A stretch of DNA of 64,000 nucleotides from Ziziphus jujuba (lineage: Eukaryota; Streptophyta; Magnoliopsida; Rosales; Rhamnaceae), in the NCBI RefSeq assembly GCF_031755915.1, contig NC_083384.1, positions 29,092,501-29,156,500 of the forward strand, given 5' to 3'. Both the position numbers and the translations under genes were made by a program. The notes beneath the pieces were generated by a model, which was given only the letters and a program-made list of their open reading frames with translations, was not told where the DNA came from and did not search any database. Below, in pieces: positions 23,694-35,217 of this stretch. Position 1 is the stretch's first letter. Each line of letters starts with the position of its first letter.

Positions 23694-26600
23694 TGTCAGG
23701 ACCCGTCCAAAATTCCTCACCGAAACCCTAGACAAGCCCTGATCCTAGGGAAACCCTACCGGAGCCTCCAATGGAAAATCAGGCAGAACCTTCCCTAAGG
23801 ATTGGACTTACCATAAATTTCCTGCACTGAAAACACACTTCTATACACACCCCTTTATTCCTCCCACATTACTACAATTTAGTTCCACAAATTTACAGCA
23901 CTCCAAATGAATAATAGTAAATCAGTGCATAATTAACAACTAAATGTTCAATACAGTATACAGAGCATTATACAAATAAATGTGGAATTAATACAATGTC
24001 AGGTAAAGAAGCAATACAAGATGAAGAGGAGAAAAGGGAAGAAAATGCTTCTTGGACTTTCGGCAATGAATTGAGACGTCGGGCTCGCTCCGAATGATCA
24101 ACGTCTCCCAATCTGGACCTAGGGGAACGAAATTTAAAAATATGAGATGCTAATCATCTCAGTAAGTGACCCTATCTACTGTACACTTTTAATATTAATA
24201 ATATAACAATAAAAGAAATTTAATTAATCAATACCATACAATTAAATAAATAAATAAATAATAAACATTTGAAAGTAATAATTTCTCTAAAAACGCTCAC
24301 TATTCACTCCGTTGGAAATGTTCCCCTTTTAAAACATTTTCGCAAAACCCGTTATTCGTATTTCCCGAAAACCAAGGAATCAATTAATTTAATAAATAAT
24401 AATTAAATAATCCAAATATAAATAAAATGTAATAAAATATAATAAATAATTTTTGAACACTTTAGGGTTTGAAATTTCTATCTAAAAATTTATATATGAC
24501 GTACCACACCATATACCAGTGACGCCCTCCGATATCCAGCGTCTCGAGCACCTACTGGTGGGGAGGTTAAAGAGAGAAACTTGCATACGGCCCTTCGGCG
24601 TCCCGACAGCGCCGCTGCTGAAATCGTCATCCTGGCCACGGAGGGGGGCGGCTATGGCCAATATCAAATTTTCCTACCCTCGGTCCAATGGAAACTCACG
24701 GGAGACATAATAACTTTCGCGCTAACCACATATACAGCCAGAACACCAATACTGTATGAGTGCGTCTAAAATAAATAACCAAATTTTTCAAAAATTACCG
24801 TGGGAATTATACCATTTTCAAATTCACCATCTCACATTTTTCTTTAACATTTCCGGTACAAAACCACCAATAACAATATACAAATAATTTTTCTTGTATC
24901 ACAAGGTCCATCAATTAACATTCCACGGGCATAATTATGAAATTTGAAGCCACCAATGTAGACCAATATTTTCCTTGAAATATTTAAACCAATCATGCCC
25001 AAAAATAATATTAAAATCCAGATACAATTAATTAATGAAAATACCTTGCTCATGCGTAATAAATACAATTAAATCACAATAATAAAAATCGAAAATTTCT
25101 TAATAACCCAAAATCTCTATTTAGCACCAATGGGTATATATATATATATATATAAAATAATATTTATTTCCATAATTATATTTAAATTCCACCACATGAG
25201 CATAATTCCAGATACCAAATTAACACAACATAAATATAATTAATCACCCCAAAATAGTTTTAAAGGTTGGTCACTCACCTGGAGCATGCAATTAAACCAA
25301 GATCCTCCATGGGATCAATTCCACGATGCATCCGTGCTCCTAAAACAATAATATTACACAACTCAAATAAATTAATATTTTATTCAGATAAATAATACCC
25401 CGTACCCGGGGGGTTAAACACAAACGTTAACCAAAATTGACGGGTAATATACCGAATCGAAGCTTGAGTGACGAGGATTACGAATCCGGTCTTACTTCCC
25501 GGAGATCGGACCCGAGGTGACTGGAATCTCACCGGAAAGCTTTCGGCCTTTAGAGCCTTGATTCTCCCAAACCGTCACGAATTGGAGGTAAAGGACCCAG
25601 GATCCGAGTTCAGGGGGTCGGTATTAGTGTGAGGGACCGGCGGTGCAACTAGGTACTCGTCGGAACAGGATTTTCCGGTGAGCCGCCGCGGTCACTTGCA
25701 GCCGTCGCCGGCGGCGGCGCGTCCAATGACCGATGGATGAGATTTTTGGGGGTTTTGTAGATCAAGGGGAGAGGGTTCCAACGGGACCGGCGGTGAGGCA
25801 AATAGAGGTCGGACGGCGAAGAGATCTGGGTTTGAAGATTTTCGGCCTCTCACCGGAAAATACTCCGATCCCGGGGCGTCGGAGGTCCGGTGGTCGTGAA
25901 ATTTGGTGGGCTGGCCGAAAAAAAGGAGGTCGTGAGGGGTGGCTGGCATGTGTGGCCTGAAAATGGCTGGAAATGGGTCAAATGGCGGTGGCCGGTGGTG
26001 GAGGAGAAAAATCGCCGCCATGGGAAAATGCTCCGATCCCGGCGCGTTACTGGCTGGTTGGCCGTGAGATTTGGGTGGCCGGTCAAAATTGAGGAGGCGG
26101 AGGTAGTGGGGTGGTGCGTGTGGGGAAAGGGTGGCCGAAAAACGGCTAAGTGGCGGTGGTCGATCGTTTCTCTCTCTAGCTCTCTCTCTCTCTCTCTCTC
26201 TCTCCTCTCCCCCGTTTTGCCAAAATAAAAGCCACCGTGGGTGATACTGTTCACCCACGTGGACCTCTCAAATGTCGACACGTGGCGTTTTACTGTTCAC
26301 CGATTCAAAAATATTAAAATATTACGGAATTCGGAAAACTTCACATGTCCATAACTTTTTAACCAGATGTCCAATTTAAGCGTGCCGCTAGACTATGAAC
26401 TCATATCGATGAGTACTTTACAACCATACAAAAGTCAAAGAAAAATTCTTCAACCATAAAAGGTCAACTCCCGGCACCTTTTGGATAATTTGAATCTCGA
26501 CTTGTTTTACCCATAACTTTCAAACTGTAGCTCCGTTTTCGACGTGCTACTAGTTTACGAAACTCGTGCCAACATGTACTTCGTAATAATACCTCAGTCA

Positions 26601-26725
26601 ACCTAGAATTCCATCCGAGTCAAAAAGTCAACTTTTGACCCCTTGGTCAACGGTCAACGATCAAAGTCAACGGTCAATGGTCAAAGTTGAAAATTTTCCG
26701 TTGTACTTTGGGATGAGGTGTTACA
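23694..26725 (+). mobile_element. Solo-LTR-like element X1 nested in Gypsy-1
   Basis: This 3032-bp sequence has TGTCAGGACCC at the start, GAGGTGTTACA at the end, and a perfect CTTAG duplication (23689-23693, 26726-26730). Removing it rejoins the gypsy pol frame across the site. It has no coding capacity for transposition. TG...CA ends, 5-bp duplications and lack of internal PBS/PPT/pol suggest a solo LTR of a long-LTR family. It shows a GC-rich island (about 25440-26230) with a (CT)n tract and a 3' end rich in CATAACTTT-type repeated modules. Three relatives lie at 48.8-54.6 and 57.9-60.7 kb. Confidence 0.85.
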
Positions 26726-26905
26726 CTTAGGTTCTGATGAGGATCCTCGGCCAACGTTTGTAAGCGACTTAGTGGAAGATGATTTACGAAATGAAATTAT
26801 TGAACTGTTGAAGGAGTTCAAAGATTGTTTTGCATGGGACTACCATGAGATGCCTAGCTTGGATAGAAATTTGGTAGAACATCGTTTGCCAATCAAGGAA
26901 GGATT
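26715..26905 (+). pseudogene. Gypsy-1 reverse transcriptase N-terminal stub
   Basis: After X1 the pol frame resumes with DEDPRPTFVSDLVEDDLR, FKDCFAWDYHEMPSLDR and LVEHRLPIKEGF, the leader of Tat-type RT. Similarity stops at about 26905, where antisense plant-mobile-domain sequence begins. The catalytic YxDD block is absent. Confidence 0.8.
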
Positions 26906-27780
26906 TGACGGCCTAGGAGTGTATTCGGTTGGCTGGTGGACAGAAATGGCCTTTTCTCAGGAAAGTAGGCATGGAGCCAAAGCTACAATATCCACAGAGG
27001 ACCGGCATGATGCGGGTCCATGTTAGCATTGACGACATTGTTGATTCCTTGGTATAGGTGACCAAGAACAAGCGGTCCAAATGCATAGGGTGAACCAATA
27101 GCAAAAGCTTCAGCTATATGAATGTACCCTTTCGTCACTTGCATCGAAGGCATGCAAAAGATGTACCTGCACAACCACATAAGAAGAAAAGAAAGGTGTT
27201 CTTGAACCGAGGGTGGTTTGTCTTTATAATGCAGCAGGCCGTCTCGAGATAGAGCTGTAATAGATAATAGTTCGCCATGAGGTCTAAGGCTGAGCAGAAT
27301 AGCTAGATCCGTCAAGGTCGGTGTCATCATTCCAAACCTGAAATAAAAAACATTGGAAACAAAAGACCAAAAGCAAAGTGCTGCTGCAATCAGGCTCTTA
27401 TCGCATGGGATGTCAAGACAGGATAGACGTATCGTGGCATAAATTCCAGATTTCTTCCAAGTACTACTGTAATAGGGGTCCAATCGATCAACCCATGTAA
27501 TTCACTCCGGAGGTGTAACTGGCCACGACTTGAAAGGTTTAGAGTCCTTCCACTTAGCCCAATCCAAGGATGTTGAGGAAAACGGTAGAACTCTATCTAG
27601 GCAAGTTCGGAATGTGACTTCAACTTCAAAAGGGATTTTGTCTTTGAATCGAGGGCCAAGGCTAAATTCTTTGTAGAGTTGGTTTCTCTTGATCAAAATC
27701 CTATCATTAATAGCATCTTTGGTGTAATTGATAGCCTGCTCAAACTGCTCCACATATGACAATTTGTTTTTATTGGTGAC
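26905..27780 (-). pseudogene. Antisense plant mobile domain (PMD) gene carried by Gypsy-1
   Basis: On the minus strand a single frame from a predicted acceptor (GTGGCAG|GTCACC, 27780) encodes a PMD-like protein: FEVEVTFRTCLDRVLPFSST, LIAAALCFWSF, FRFGMMTPTLTDLAILLSL, FGPLVLGHLY and GPLWIL-x-LWLHAYFPE. This matches the transposon-associated plant mobile domain, known both from host genes and as an extra ORF in plant retroelements. Two in-frame stops interrupt it, a TGA at 27502-27504 (probably once Trp) and a TAG at 26983-26985 (probably once Gln). Its 3' end directly abuts the truncated sense-strand RT. Further splice-like exons lie upstream (about 27867-27956, 28704-28790, 28942-28980) but their frames could not be joined with confidence. 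Confidence 0.75.
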
Positions 27781-27804
27781 CTGCCACATATAAAAAGAAT
27801 ATTT

Positions 27805-27839
<35 letters not shown>

Positions 27840-28130
27840 ATATACTAAATTAAGGCCACTAGTACCTTTGGCTGTGGAGATAAATCGTGAGCCTCATTAT
27901 TTTTTGTTTTGCAGCTTTGCTAAAGTTGTCTCTTCATCGAGCCGATTATCTGTGAAAAAAGAAAAAAAAAAATTCAACGGCTTGAATAAAGTTTAAACAA
28001 CCATGAAGTGGAATTAGGGGGGGCACTGGTATGTTTTTACCGAGAAAAAAAAAAAAAGGAAAAAAGGCATGAGAATGCTTGGCCAAGTGAAGACATGTGA
28101 GCACACTTCTGAAATAGATTCACGTGAAAC
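27781..28130 (-). other. Candidate intron-exon region of the antisense PMD gene
   Basis: The minus strand shows an acceptor (TTTTTTCACAG, about 27957), a possible exon 27956-27867 ending CCAAAG|GTACTAG, and a (TA)n run within the following intron (27811-27836). The exon frame contains a TAG. Confidence 0.4.
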
Positions 28131-28540
28131 CATGTGCATATATGTGCATATATATATATATATGGAATTGAGAGAAAACATGGTGGATGAATAAAAGTCA
28201 TGTGGGCATGTGGGCACCTATGAAACCGTGTACACAAATATACATGTACAAACAAAAGAAAAAAAGAGAAAGGATGGGATGTTTTGACATGTGTGTATAT
28301 ATATATATGCATGGAGCCAAGAGAAAGTTTGTATGGCTAAACAAAAGACATGTGGATACCTTTTGCCATATACATGTATGGAGCCGTGTGCCTTGGTGAG
28401 AATTTTCATGTTTCACATGTTTATATATATATATATATATATATAAAGAAAACAAAGCATATGGAACCGTGTGCTTTTATGGATTTTGTCCAAGCTCTAC
28501 ATATATATATATATATAAACAAGAGGATGTGAATAGATGT
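28130..28540 (+). repeat. Degenerate tandem repeat with (TA)n in each unit
   Basis: Four imperfect units of roughly 100-130 bp each contain a (TA)n run followed by GGAGCC/GGAACCGTGTG- and ACATGTG-like words (near 28155, 28300, 28430 and 28505). It lies inside Gypsy-1, between the PMD exons. Confidence 0.6.
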
Positions 28541-29929
28541 GCTGGTGGGAGCATTGCTTTGTACAGGATGCAGCGGATAAACAAGTCAATATATACACTT
28601 ATTCGGCTGATTAGTGAACTAAAAAGTCGGCGGCAAACATAGGTAGCCATGCATGGAGAAGGTCACGGGTGTAGTAAGTGAAGCAAGAGAAGCTGAACTT
28701 ACCTTTCTGTAGACAGGTTATCTCTTTTGACGGCACCGTTTGGAGGGAAAAGAAGCTCTTTATTAGAAGGTCGATTCTCTGCAGAGGCGGTACTTGGGGT
28801 GGTATTAGCTACCATTAATAAAAGGTAGAGAAGCTTATCAACAAGAGATACAGAAAGAAAAAAATGAAACAAGTGCTGCAGAGGTGCGTGTACAATTAGT
28901 ATGTATAGATTTTGATGATGAAGAAACTTCAAGACTTACCTGTGGAGCCGTGATCTTGCATCGGATGAGATTTGCATGTGACTTATGGATAGTAGGAGGT
29001 GGGATGGAGAGAACTTATGCTTGAAAGAGGAATGATGGAGGACCAGTCATGGATATTGAGATGGGAATTCTTTATATTTAATATAATATGTTTAGGGTTG
29101 TTTTCATGAGATATATATGCAGTATAACAAAATTTGGAAAGGATTTGAGGAATTTTTTTAAATTGGAAACTTGGGATTGAGGCTTTTGTGAAAGTAAAGT
29201 ATTCAGGGTTAATAAGAAGGAATTGTTTTACTATGGTAATTTGACATATTCGGTGGGAGCCATAAGAAAATCAATACCCAGCTGGAGGATTAAATTTGGT
29301 CATTGCACCGTGTCATACCATGGTTGGTAAGGAAGGAAATTTTCAAGGAAACAAAATAAGGAAAGAAGGGTCATTGGGCAAGCCATGGAATATAAATGGA
29401 TTCTCATTTTCCCCATTTACTTATCCAATCTTCCCTTAGAAAGGAATTAATCATGGCCATTTTTGGAGTCTAAAAAGAATATTTGGTCAAAGGTTTTTAT
29501 GGGATTCGTGGTAGGGTAGCATAATCAAAGCGTGGACAAGTGAATTTGTCAAGAAGATTATGGTGTATCTGACTAAAGGGAGAGACCAAATAAAGATTCT
29601 AATATACTATCTATTTGGATTTTATGGTTTGAAGTTTGGAAATTATCGGATGGTATAAGAAGAAAATTTGGGCATGCTTTAAATGTAGCTTCGTTGCCTT
29701 GTGTAGCCGAAAGGATTTTGGTCTTCATTTGGTTTCTTTATGTAGCATCAATTCTTGCGTCAACTTTTGGATGGAAAAAATAAATATTCATCTTGCATGG
29801 TTTTTTGCCATCAGACGTAATGGAATTGAACCTATTGCTCCATGGTTATTATGATGACAAGACCAATACATTAATATTTGATTTGAAATTTTTACATTCC
29901 ACTACAAAATTACAAAGCAAGGGGGGCAA
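28541..29929. other. Gypsy-1 3' internal region
   Basis: This is noncoding sequence up to the polypurine tract. On the minus strand two splice-like donors occur (CTACAGAAAG|GTAAG, about 28704; GCTCCACAG|GTAAG, about 28942) that may belong to the antisense PMD gene. Nothing else was recognised in 29050-29910. Confidence 0.5.
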
Positions 29930-30502
29930 TGTTTGGGCCAATATATTAATTTTCCAATTTAATATTTTCAATTCATTGAAATATTATTTTTTGGAGATTA
30001 ATTAAATGGCTTTAGTCCTATATTGATTGGAGATTGAATGGTCATGTAATTGTCACATGTATAAATTGAAATTTTGAAGTTGGAATTTGGAAAAAAATCC
30101 CACATTGGAAACTCATGAAGCAACTCAAAGTTCTCTACATATATAAAGTGAAGCTCCATTGACTTGGAAAGGCACCTCTACAGTCCTCCACAAACGACTA
30201 CAAGAATATAGACTAATTAGTTTATTCTCTTTAGAATTTACTTCATTTAGTTTATTGTTCTTAGTTGTTTTCTAGTTGAAATTTTATTTTTAAAAGTCCT
30301 TTAATCATTAAGGCAATCGAACCTTGTACGATTATTTTTTGTTTCTCCAATAATCAATACAATCATCTAAGAAGTTTGGTTCAAACTTCAATTGGCGTAA
30401 TTTTTTTTTTTATTTTCTTTGAACTGTTACAGGTATGAAGTGGCATGCTCGCAAATTTAGGAGACGACATATTGTTGGAAATTTTTCGACATTGTTCCAA
30501 CA
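29930..30502 (+). repeat. Gypsy-1 3' LTR
   Basis: This begins TGTTTGGGCC directly after the polypurine tract and ends TTCCAACA followed by CATCC. It pairs with 19250-19794. Compared with the 5' LTR it holds an extra segment of about 70 bp (30370-30450). Confidence 0.9.
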
Positions 30503-30600
30503 CATCCATAAAAGTCAATATAATCAAAAAGATGTCAGATTGTTGGAAATTTTCCGACACTGTTCCAACACATCCATAAAAGTCAATATAATAAAAAAAA
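30471..30600. repeat. 68-bp tandem duplication across the LTR/TNL-2 junction
   Basis: Starting at 30471 and again at 30539, the end of the LTR (TTGTTGGAAATTTT... TTCCAACA), the CATCC duplication and the adjoining TNL-2 sequence (CATAAAAGTCAATATAAT) are repeated. The duplication therefore arose after the gypsy insertion. Confidence 0.88.
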
Positions 30601-33600
30601 TCTCCATTTCAAATGATATCCAAATCATGTAATAGTGCAAATTTGAAATGTTCTCCAGTGACATGCAGCCTCTTGCTTTCAAACTCAAACATTGCGATGG
30701 AATCTCTGGCAAAGATTTCAATCTCTCACAATAGCATAACGAAAAGTCAAGCAAAGACGGTGGAAGGGAAGGCAATTTTTGAAATTTTGAACAGTCATCG
30801 AGCCATATCTTCTCAAGGTTACTTAATTTACATAGGTTGTTGGGGAGAAACTCAAAGTCCTTGTAATGTTGTATCCATAATGTTCTAAGTGAAACTATAT
30901 TTTCTATTGACTCTGGCAACTCTTTAATGTCCTAGTAATCTAACCAAAGATTTGTCAAGTGTTCCACTGGCTCCAAGATTTATGGAAACGTTTTCAATTT
31001 CTCACAACCACACAGGTACAGTGTCTCAAGAGATTTCAAAAGACAACTGCTTGTTGGAAGACTTTTAAGTCTTTTACAATGCTCCATATCCAATTCAACG
31101 AGACCCAAGAGATACCCAATTGATGGGGGCACTGTTTCTATTGCTGCCCACACAAAATTAAATATCTTAAATTGGATGCAAACTTTTCATAAATGTGAGC
31201 CTGAGATGAGTAGAGACATAAATTGCCTGTAAAACTTTGGATGCAACTTTTGAGATATGTGAAATAATTCAAAACATTCTTAATGCCTCCAAACCTGACA
31301 ATATCCAAACACCCCTATTTTTTCTTTGATATATCTTGAAAATCTCTGAGTTTGGAGCAGCCATTCAAATTTAGATAAGTAAGCTTGTCAAGATTTTGAA
31401 GAGATAAAAGAACCTGAACCAAGCTTGTACAGCCTTCAAGATCTATACTCTCCAAATTTGGAGCCTGTAAAAATTCTGGTAGTTGACTAAGGAACTTGGA
31501 ATAACTTAAGGCTGGAAGATACTGTAAAATGAAGGAGAAAAGAGGTTAATTATTACTTCATTCATATATGCATGCACTTTAAAATCTAATACAATATAAG
31601 CAAATTAAACATAATACCCAAACTTTATGATTATTCCAAAGCTTTTTAACACAGCTGCCACAAAGTACAAGTTCAACAAGATTCTCAGGAATAAAGTTTG
31701 ACGGCAACGATTTCAAAGGGTAAAAGTCCCACTGAAAAGACCTTAGCTTATTAGAAAGATAAGAATCAAGGTCTTGAGGAATGGATAGTTCGAACTTGTT
31801 ACCAATATAAACATCATCCCTATAATAAACTTTGAGAATTTGTTGGTTGTGCATATTTGAGAAGGCTTCATGACACACTTTCACATTTTTTTTTAATTTC
31901 AAACATGTTGAATGATATGACTTCAACTGCTTTGGTTCCCCGGCATTTAAGATGAACATTAATGTTATATATGAGGATACAGTAAAAGGTAATTTATTCA
32001 GAACTAGTTGGCGTGGATCTAATTTTGTTTGTTTGAAATGGTTTTGCAAGAAGAATTAATCAAACAATTTTAGAAGAAATCAATAATGCGTTTCTACTCA
32101 CCGTATTGTTTTCCAATACCTTGCAGACTTCCGCAGCATCGCACAACCTACTACGATTACCTATTTCTTTATCTTCATCACGTACAATTGCCCAACGCAT
32201 TTAGCACAGCAAATCATGCATCCATAATAGCACATCGTTCCCATACATGTGACTTCCAATATCTTCAGTTAAACACTTCTCAATGAGAACACTTATTTCT
32301 ATTTTTATAGATGAATTACCATCATCTAATATGTTTTCTGCATGGTCTCTTGTAAAAGATGAATCAAATAAGCAAGCAATGTCAAGAAATGTATCCTTAA
32401 TCCTCTTATCATCTAGTCCTTCATAACTAGTTCTCAACACATCTTGAATTTCCAGGTTTGGAAATCTTTTCAACTTCTTCAATGCACTTTTCCCAATCAT
32501 TTTTACTTCTAGAGCATAGGAAAGAACCTAAGACCTTTAGAGCTAATGGATTGCCATTTGCATAATTTGTCACTTCCAACACCATTTTGTCATCCACTGC
32601 TGTAGAATTTTTACCAAACGCATGCAAATGGAAGAGCATAAGAGATTCAATGTGACTTAACCTCTCAACCTTGTAAATATAGTCAGTTTCTTTCATAAGC
32701 ACTTGCTTATTTCTAGGTGTAACAATGATTCTACTTCCACAAGTAAGTTAGCGATATCCTTCAACTAAAGCATCTAATTAGATTGAGCTATCCACATCAT
32801 CCAAAACAATTAGTACCTTTTTACGTCGAAGTCTACCAAGGTTAAAAGGTGATGCTACACCTAAGGTATCCATCTGTACATTAGCTTCAACATTTAATAA
32901 AGTAGATACAAGCTTCCTTCTCAAATGATCTAGTCCAAATCTTGCATATTCTTCTCTAACATTTCAAAGAAAACAACAACCTTCAAAATGATTCGAAGAT
33001 GATAAATTATGAAATAAAACTCTAGCAAGGGTGGTCTTACCAATACCTCCCATGCACCAAATACCTATGATGCAAACAGCTTTTGTGCCATTGGATAATA
33101 GCGATTCAATTTCTTTGATATGCTTTCCAATTCCAATAAGGTGTCCCTTAATGAAATGTCTTCAATAATTTTTTGAACTAACCTATTTTCAGGCCTACAA
33201 AAATGATTGAAAAAGATACAATTTTTAGAAACATAGAATTGACATGTATTCATATGAAGTGTCGTATGTGAAAAAAGGAATGGAGCGTAACTTTAGTAAT
33301 ATATTTATTTATTTATTTGAATTACACAATTAATTTTCATTATGGTTCTGGCCAACTTAAAATGAAAACAATGTTTTTTCTTTTTTTTTTTATTGAATGC
33401 TTTTCATTATTATTACACTATTTTAATATATTTATCATTTTAAAATGGAATTCATCAATTTTCTCTCATTTTCTCTTTCATTTAGAGAAATGTAGTTAAT
33501 GATTGTAGAACACAAAGGTACCTGAAATCCTTTGAATCCAATCCACATAGATTGGATGCTTCTGTTAAAGCAACTCTCCATTGATTCACCTTCTCCATTC

Positions 33601-33997
33601 TATCCTTGAAACTTTTTTCATGTGAATCAAATACAACTTTGTAACTCCCCTTCTGTTTTCGTACAACAGATGGATCTATGCCATAAAAGATTGGAATAAC
33701 AATCTGCACTCTTGTTTTCTTGCATTCAAGAATTTGCACAAGTTCATCCAAACACCATGAGGATGAAGCATAGTTTTCCGAGAAGATGATCACCGAAATC
33801 TTGGATTCTTTGATGGCTCTGCTTAGTGTTGGTGAAATTTCATCCCCTCTCTCAAGCTCGTGATCCATGAAAGTTAAGATTTGGTTTGCCTATAAAGCTG
33901 CATAAAGATAGCTAGCAAATGTGTTGCGTGTGTCCTCCCCTCTGAAACTGAGAAAGACATCGTGTTTTTCTTCAAGAGACAGAGAAGAAGAAGCCAT
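30503..33997 (-). pseudogene. TNL-2 pseudogene, 5' part (TIR-NB-ARC-LRR)
   Basis: This is the remainder of TNL-2. The TIR exon starts at ATG 33997 and ends at about 33527. It has a TAG at 33890-33892 but still shows MDHELERGDEISPTL and SSWCLDEL. The NB-ARC exon starts at about 33194. It keeps GGIGKTTLA, KKVLIVLDDVDSS, GNPLALKVLG and MHDLLC, but carries a deletion plus frameshift after EDISL, a TGG-to-TGA near 32965, further stops near 32780 and 32750, and a 1-bp insertion near 32495. LRR exons (about 31950-31615 and 31520-30510) are broken by many stops. It ends at 30503 against Gypsy-1. It is the most decayed of the three paralogues. Confidence 0.9.
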
Positions 33998-34270
33998 GCT
34001 TGCTATGTAACCAGCTGCAAATCCGCAAGTAAAAAGAAAATATCGATAGGAAAATTAAAGTTTTATTAGCTTGCTTTTTTTTATATTAAGATACACTCAC
34101 AGATGACAATCGAAACTCTCTCCTCGGTAAAGAGTGGCGGAGATTATTAACTAAAGTTATTTAAAAAATTGTTACACTTTATTGCATATCCACAATTAAT
34201 TAAGCTTAGCATTGTCAAGAAAGAGCAACTTTAGCACTATATATATGACTCGGTCACGCGGTTCTTATTA
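33998..34270 (-). promoter_or_regulatory. TNL-2 upstream region
   Basis: This is homologous to the leaders of TNL-1 and TNL-3 (GAAACTCTCTCCTC and GTTACACTTT words shared). The TATA-like sequence of the other two copies is replaced by TGCAATAAAG near 34181-34190. Homology ends near 34265. Confidence 0.5.
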
Positions 34271-35077
34271 TAATAAAATAAAAAGTGGTAAAAGTTATTT
34301 TAAAAAAAATTACTTTTGCCTTGATATCTAGATTATATGAATATTTAATACGATTGGTGATTTACAGATTTAAAAGTAAAGCACAATACAAACGATATAA
34401 TAAAATACAAAACCAGGGAGCCAGAAAAGATTGATTTAAAATCTAAAATTGGCATTTTATGCTGTCGTTCCTATTGTTTAATATATAATTAATAATTTTC
34501 AAGTTGGTTTGTTCTTTATCTAAAGCACTTGTCAAATCAATTAGGGGTGTTTTTAGTGTAATAGAATTATTTTGTTTATTATTGCTCTTTTTTCTATGTC
34601 ACGCGTGAAACAGATGCTTGTTACTTTTACATAGTATTTATTCCGCTGGGGTATTTTGAATTGTGATCCTCAAGGATAGTCAAAATGAAATGACTTAATT
34701 TTTTTTTTAAAGTTAACAATTTTTGTTTTGATGTCGTAACAGAGTATGGTTTATAATTTGGATGCAAAAGGTCCCTTCAATCGGGGAATTGTCAGAGAAA
34801 TGATATGGTTGTTGCAAGATTAATTGTATATTCACACTGCAGTCTGCAGGGTATTTGACTAGCTATATGAGAAATTTATTTTATAATCCTATAGCATGGC
34901 TTTGATTATAAATTCCAATTATTTATTCTCTTACATATTATCTTCTTTAACTACTCTTTTTGTCTCTCCTATTTGTAGTATATAGAAAAGCACCTTGGGA
35001 GTTCATACATCATTGTACTTACTAATAAACCTCGGATCTGGTGAAGACTTTTAATTTGCAAAAAATGACAGAAAAAA
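34271..35077. other. Spacer
   Basis: Positions 34271-34860 hold no recognised feature. Positions 34877-35050 repeat the spacer block at 16610-16790 (TATAGAAAAGCAC shared). Confidence 0.5.
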
Positions 35078-35217
35078 GATGATCATCATCCATGGTTTTG
35101 AAATTGAGTTAACCACCAATAAAAAGAGATATATTATAGTCAATTTTATTTGGAACAACAATGATACAGAAAGCCAAATCGAAGAAGTTATGATTATTGT
35201 AATATAGATTCTAAGAG
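35078..35217 (-). pseudogene. TNL relic: C-JID fragment
   Basis: This aligns with the C-JID exon of TNL-1 (785-925): CCATGGTTTTGAAATTGAGT, AGTCAATTTTATT, CAGAAAGCCAAA. It is about 140 bp long, has no open frame, and is cut off at AAGAGCATGTCCAA. Confidence 0.75.

Larger units (their letters stand above)
19250..30502 (+). mobile_element. Gypsy-1: decayed Ty3/gypsy (Tat-like) element inserted in TNL-2
   Basis: This 11.25-kb element is flanked by the perfect 5-bp duplication CATCC (19245-19249, 30503-30507). Its LTRs are 545 and 573 bp (19250-19794, 29930-30502). A purine run (AAGCAAGGGGGGCAATG) precedes the 3' LTR. The interior has gag and protease remnants in plus orientation, an RT that stops after its first conserved block, an antisense plant-mobile-domain ORF, a microsatellite-rich stretch, and a nested 3-kb element (23694-26725). 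RT core, RNase H and integrase are missing, so it is non-autonomous. Gag, protease and the RT leader resemble the Tat lineage. Confidence 0.93.

Noticed and set aside
25692..26258. Long Pro/Arg-rich open frames in the GC-rich part of X1 (and equivalents at 51289-51933 and 59571-60297)
   Set aside because: They occur in several frames on both strands, are not colinear between X copies and reflect GC-rich repeats, not a protein family.
28037..28455. Several open frames rich in Ile-Tyr and Cys/His
   Set aside because: They are translations of (TA)n and the minisatellite units; no conserved motif.
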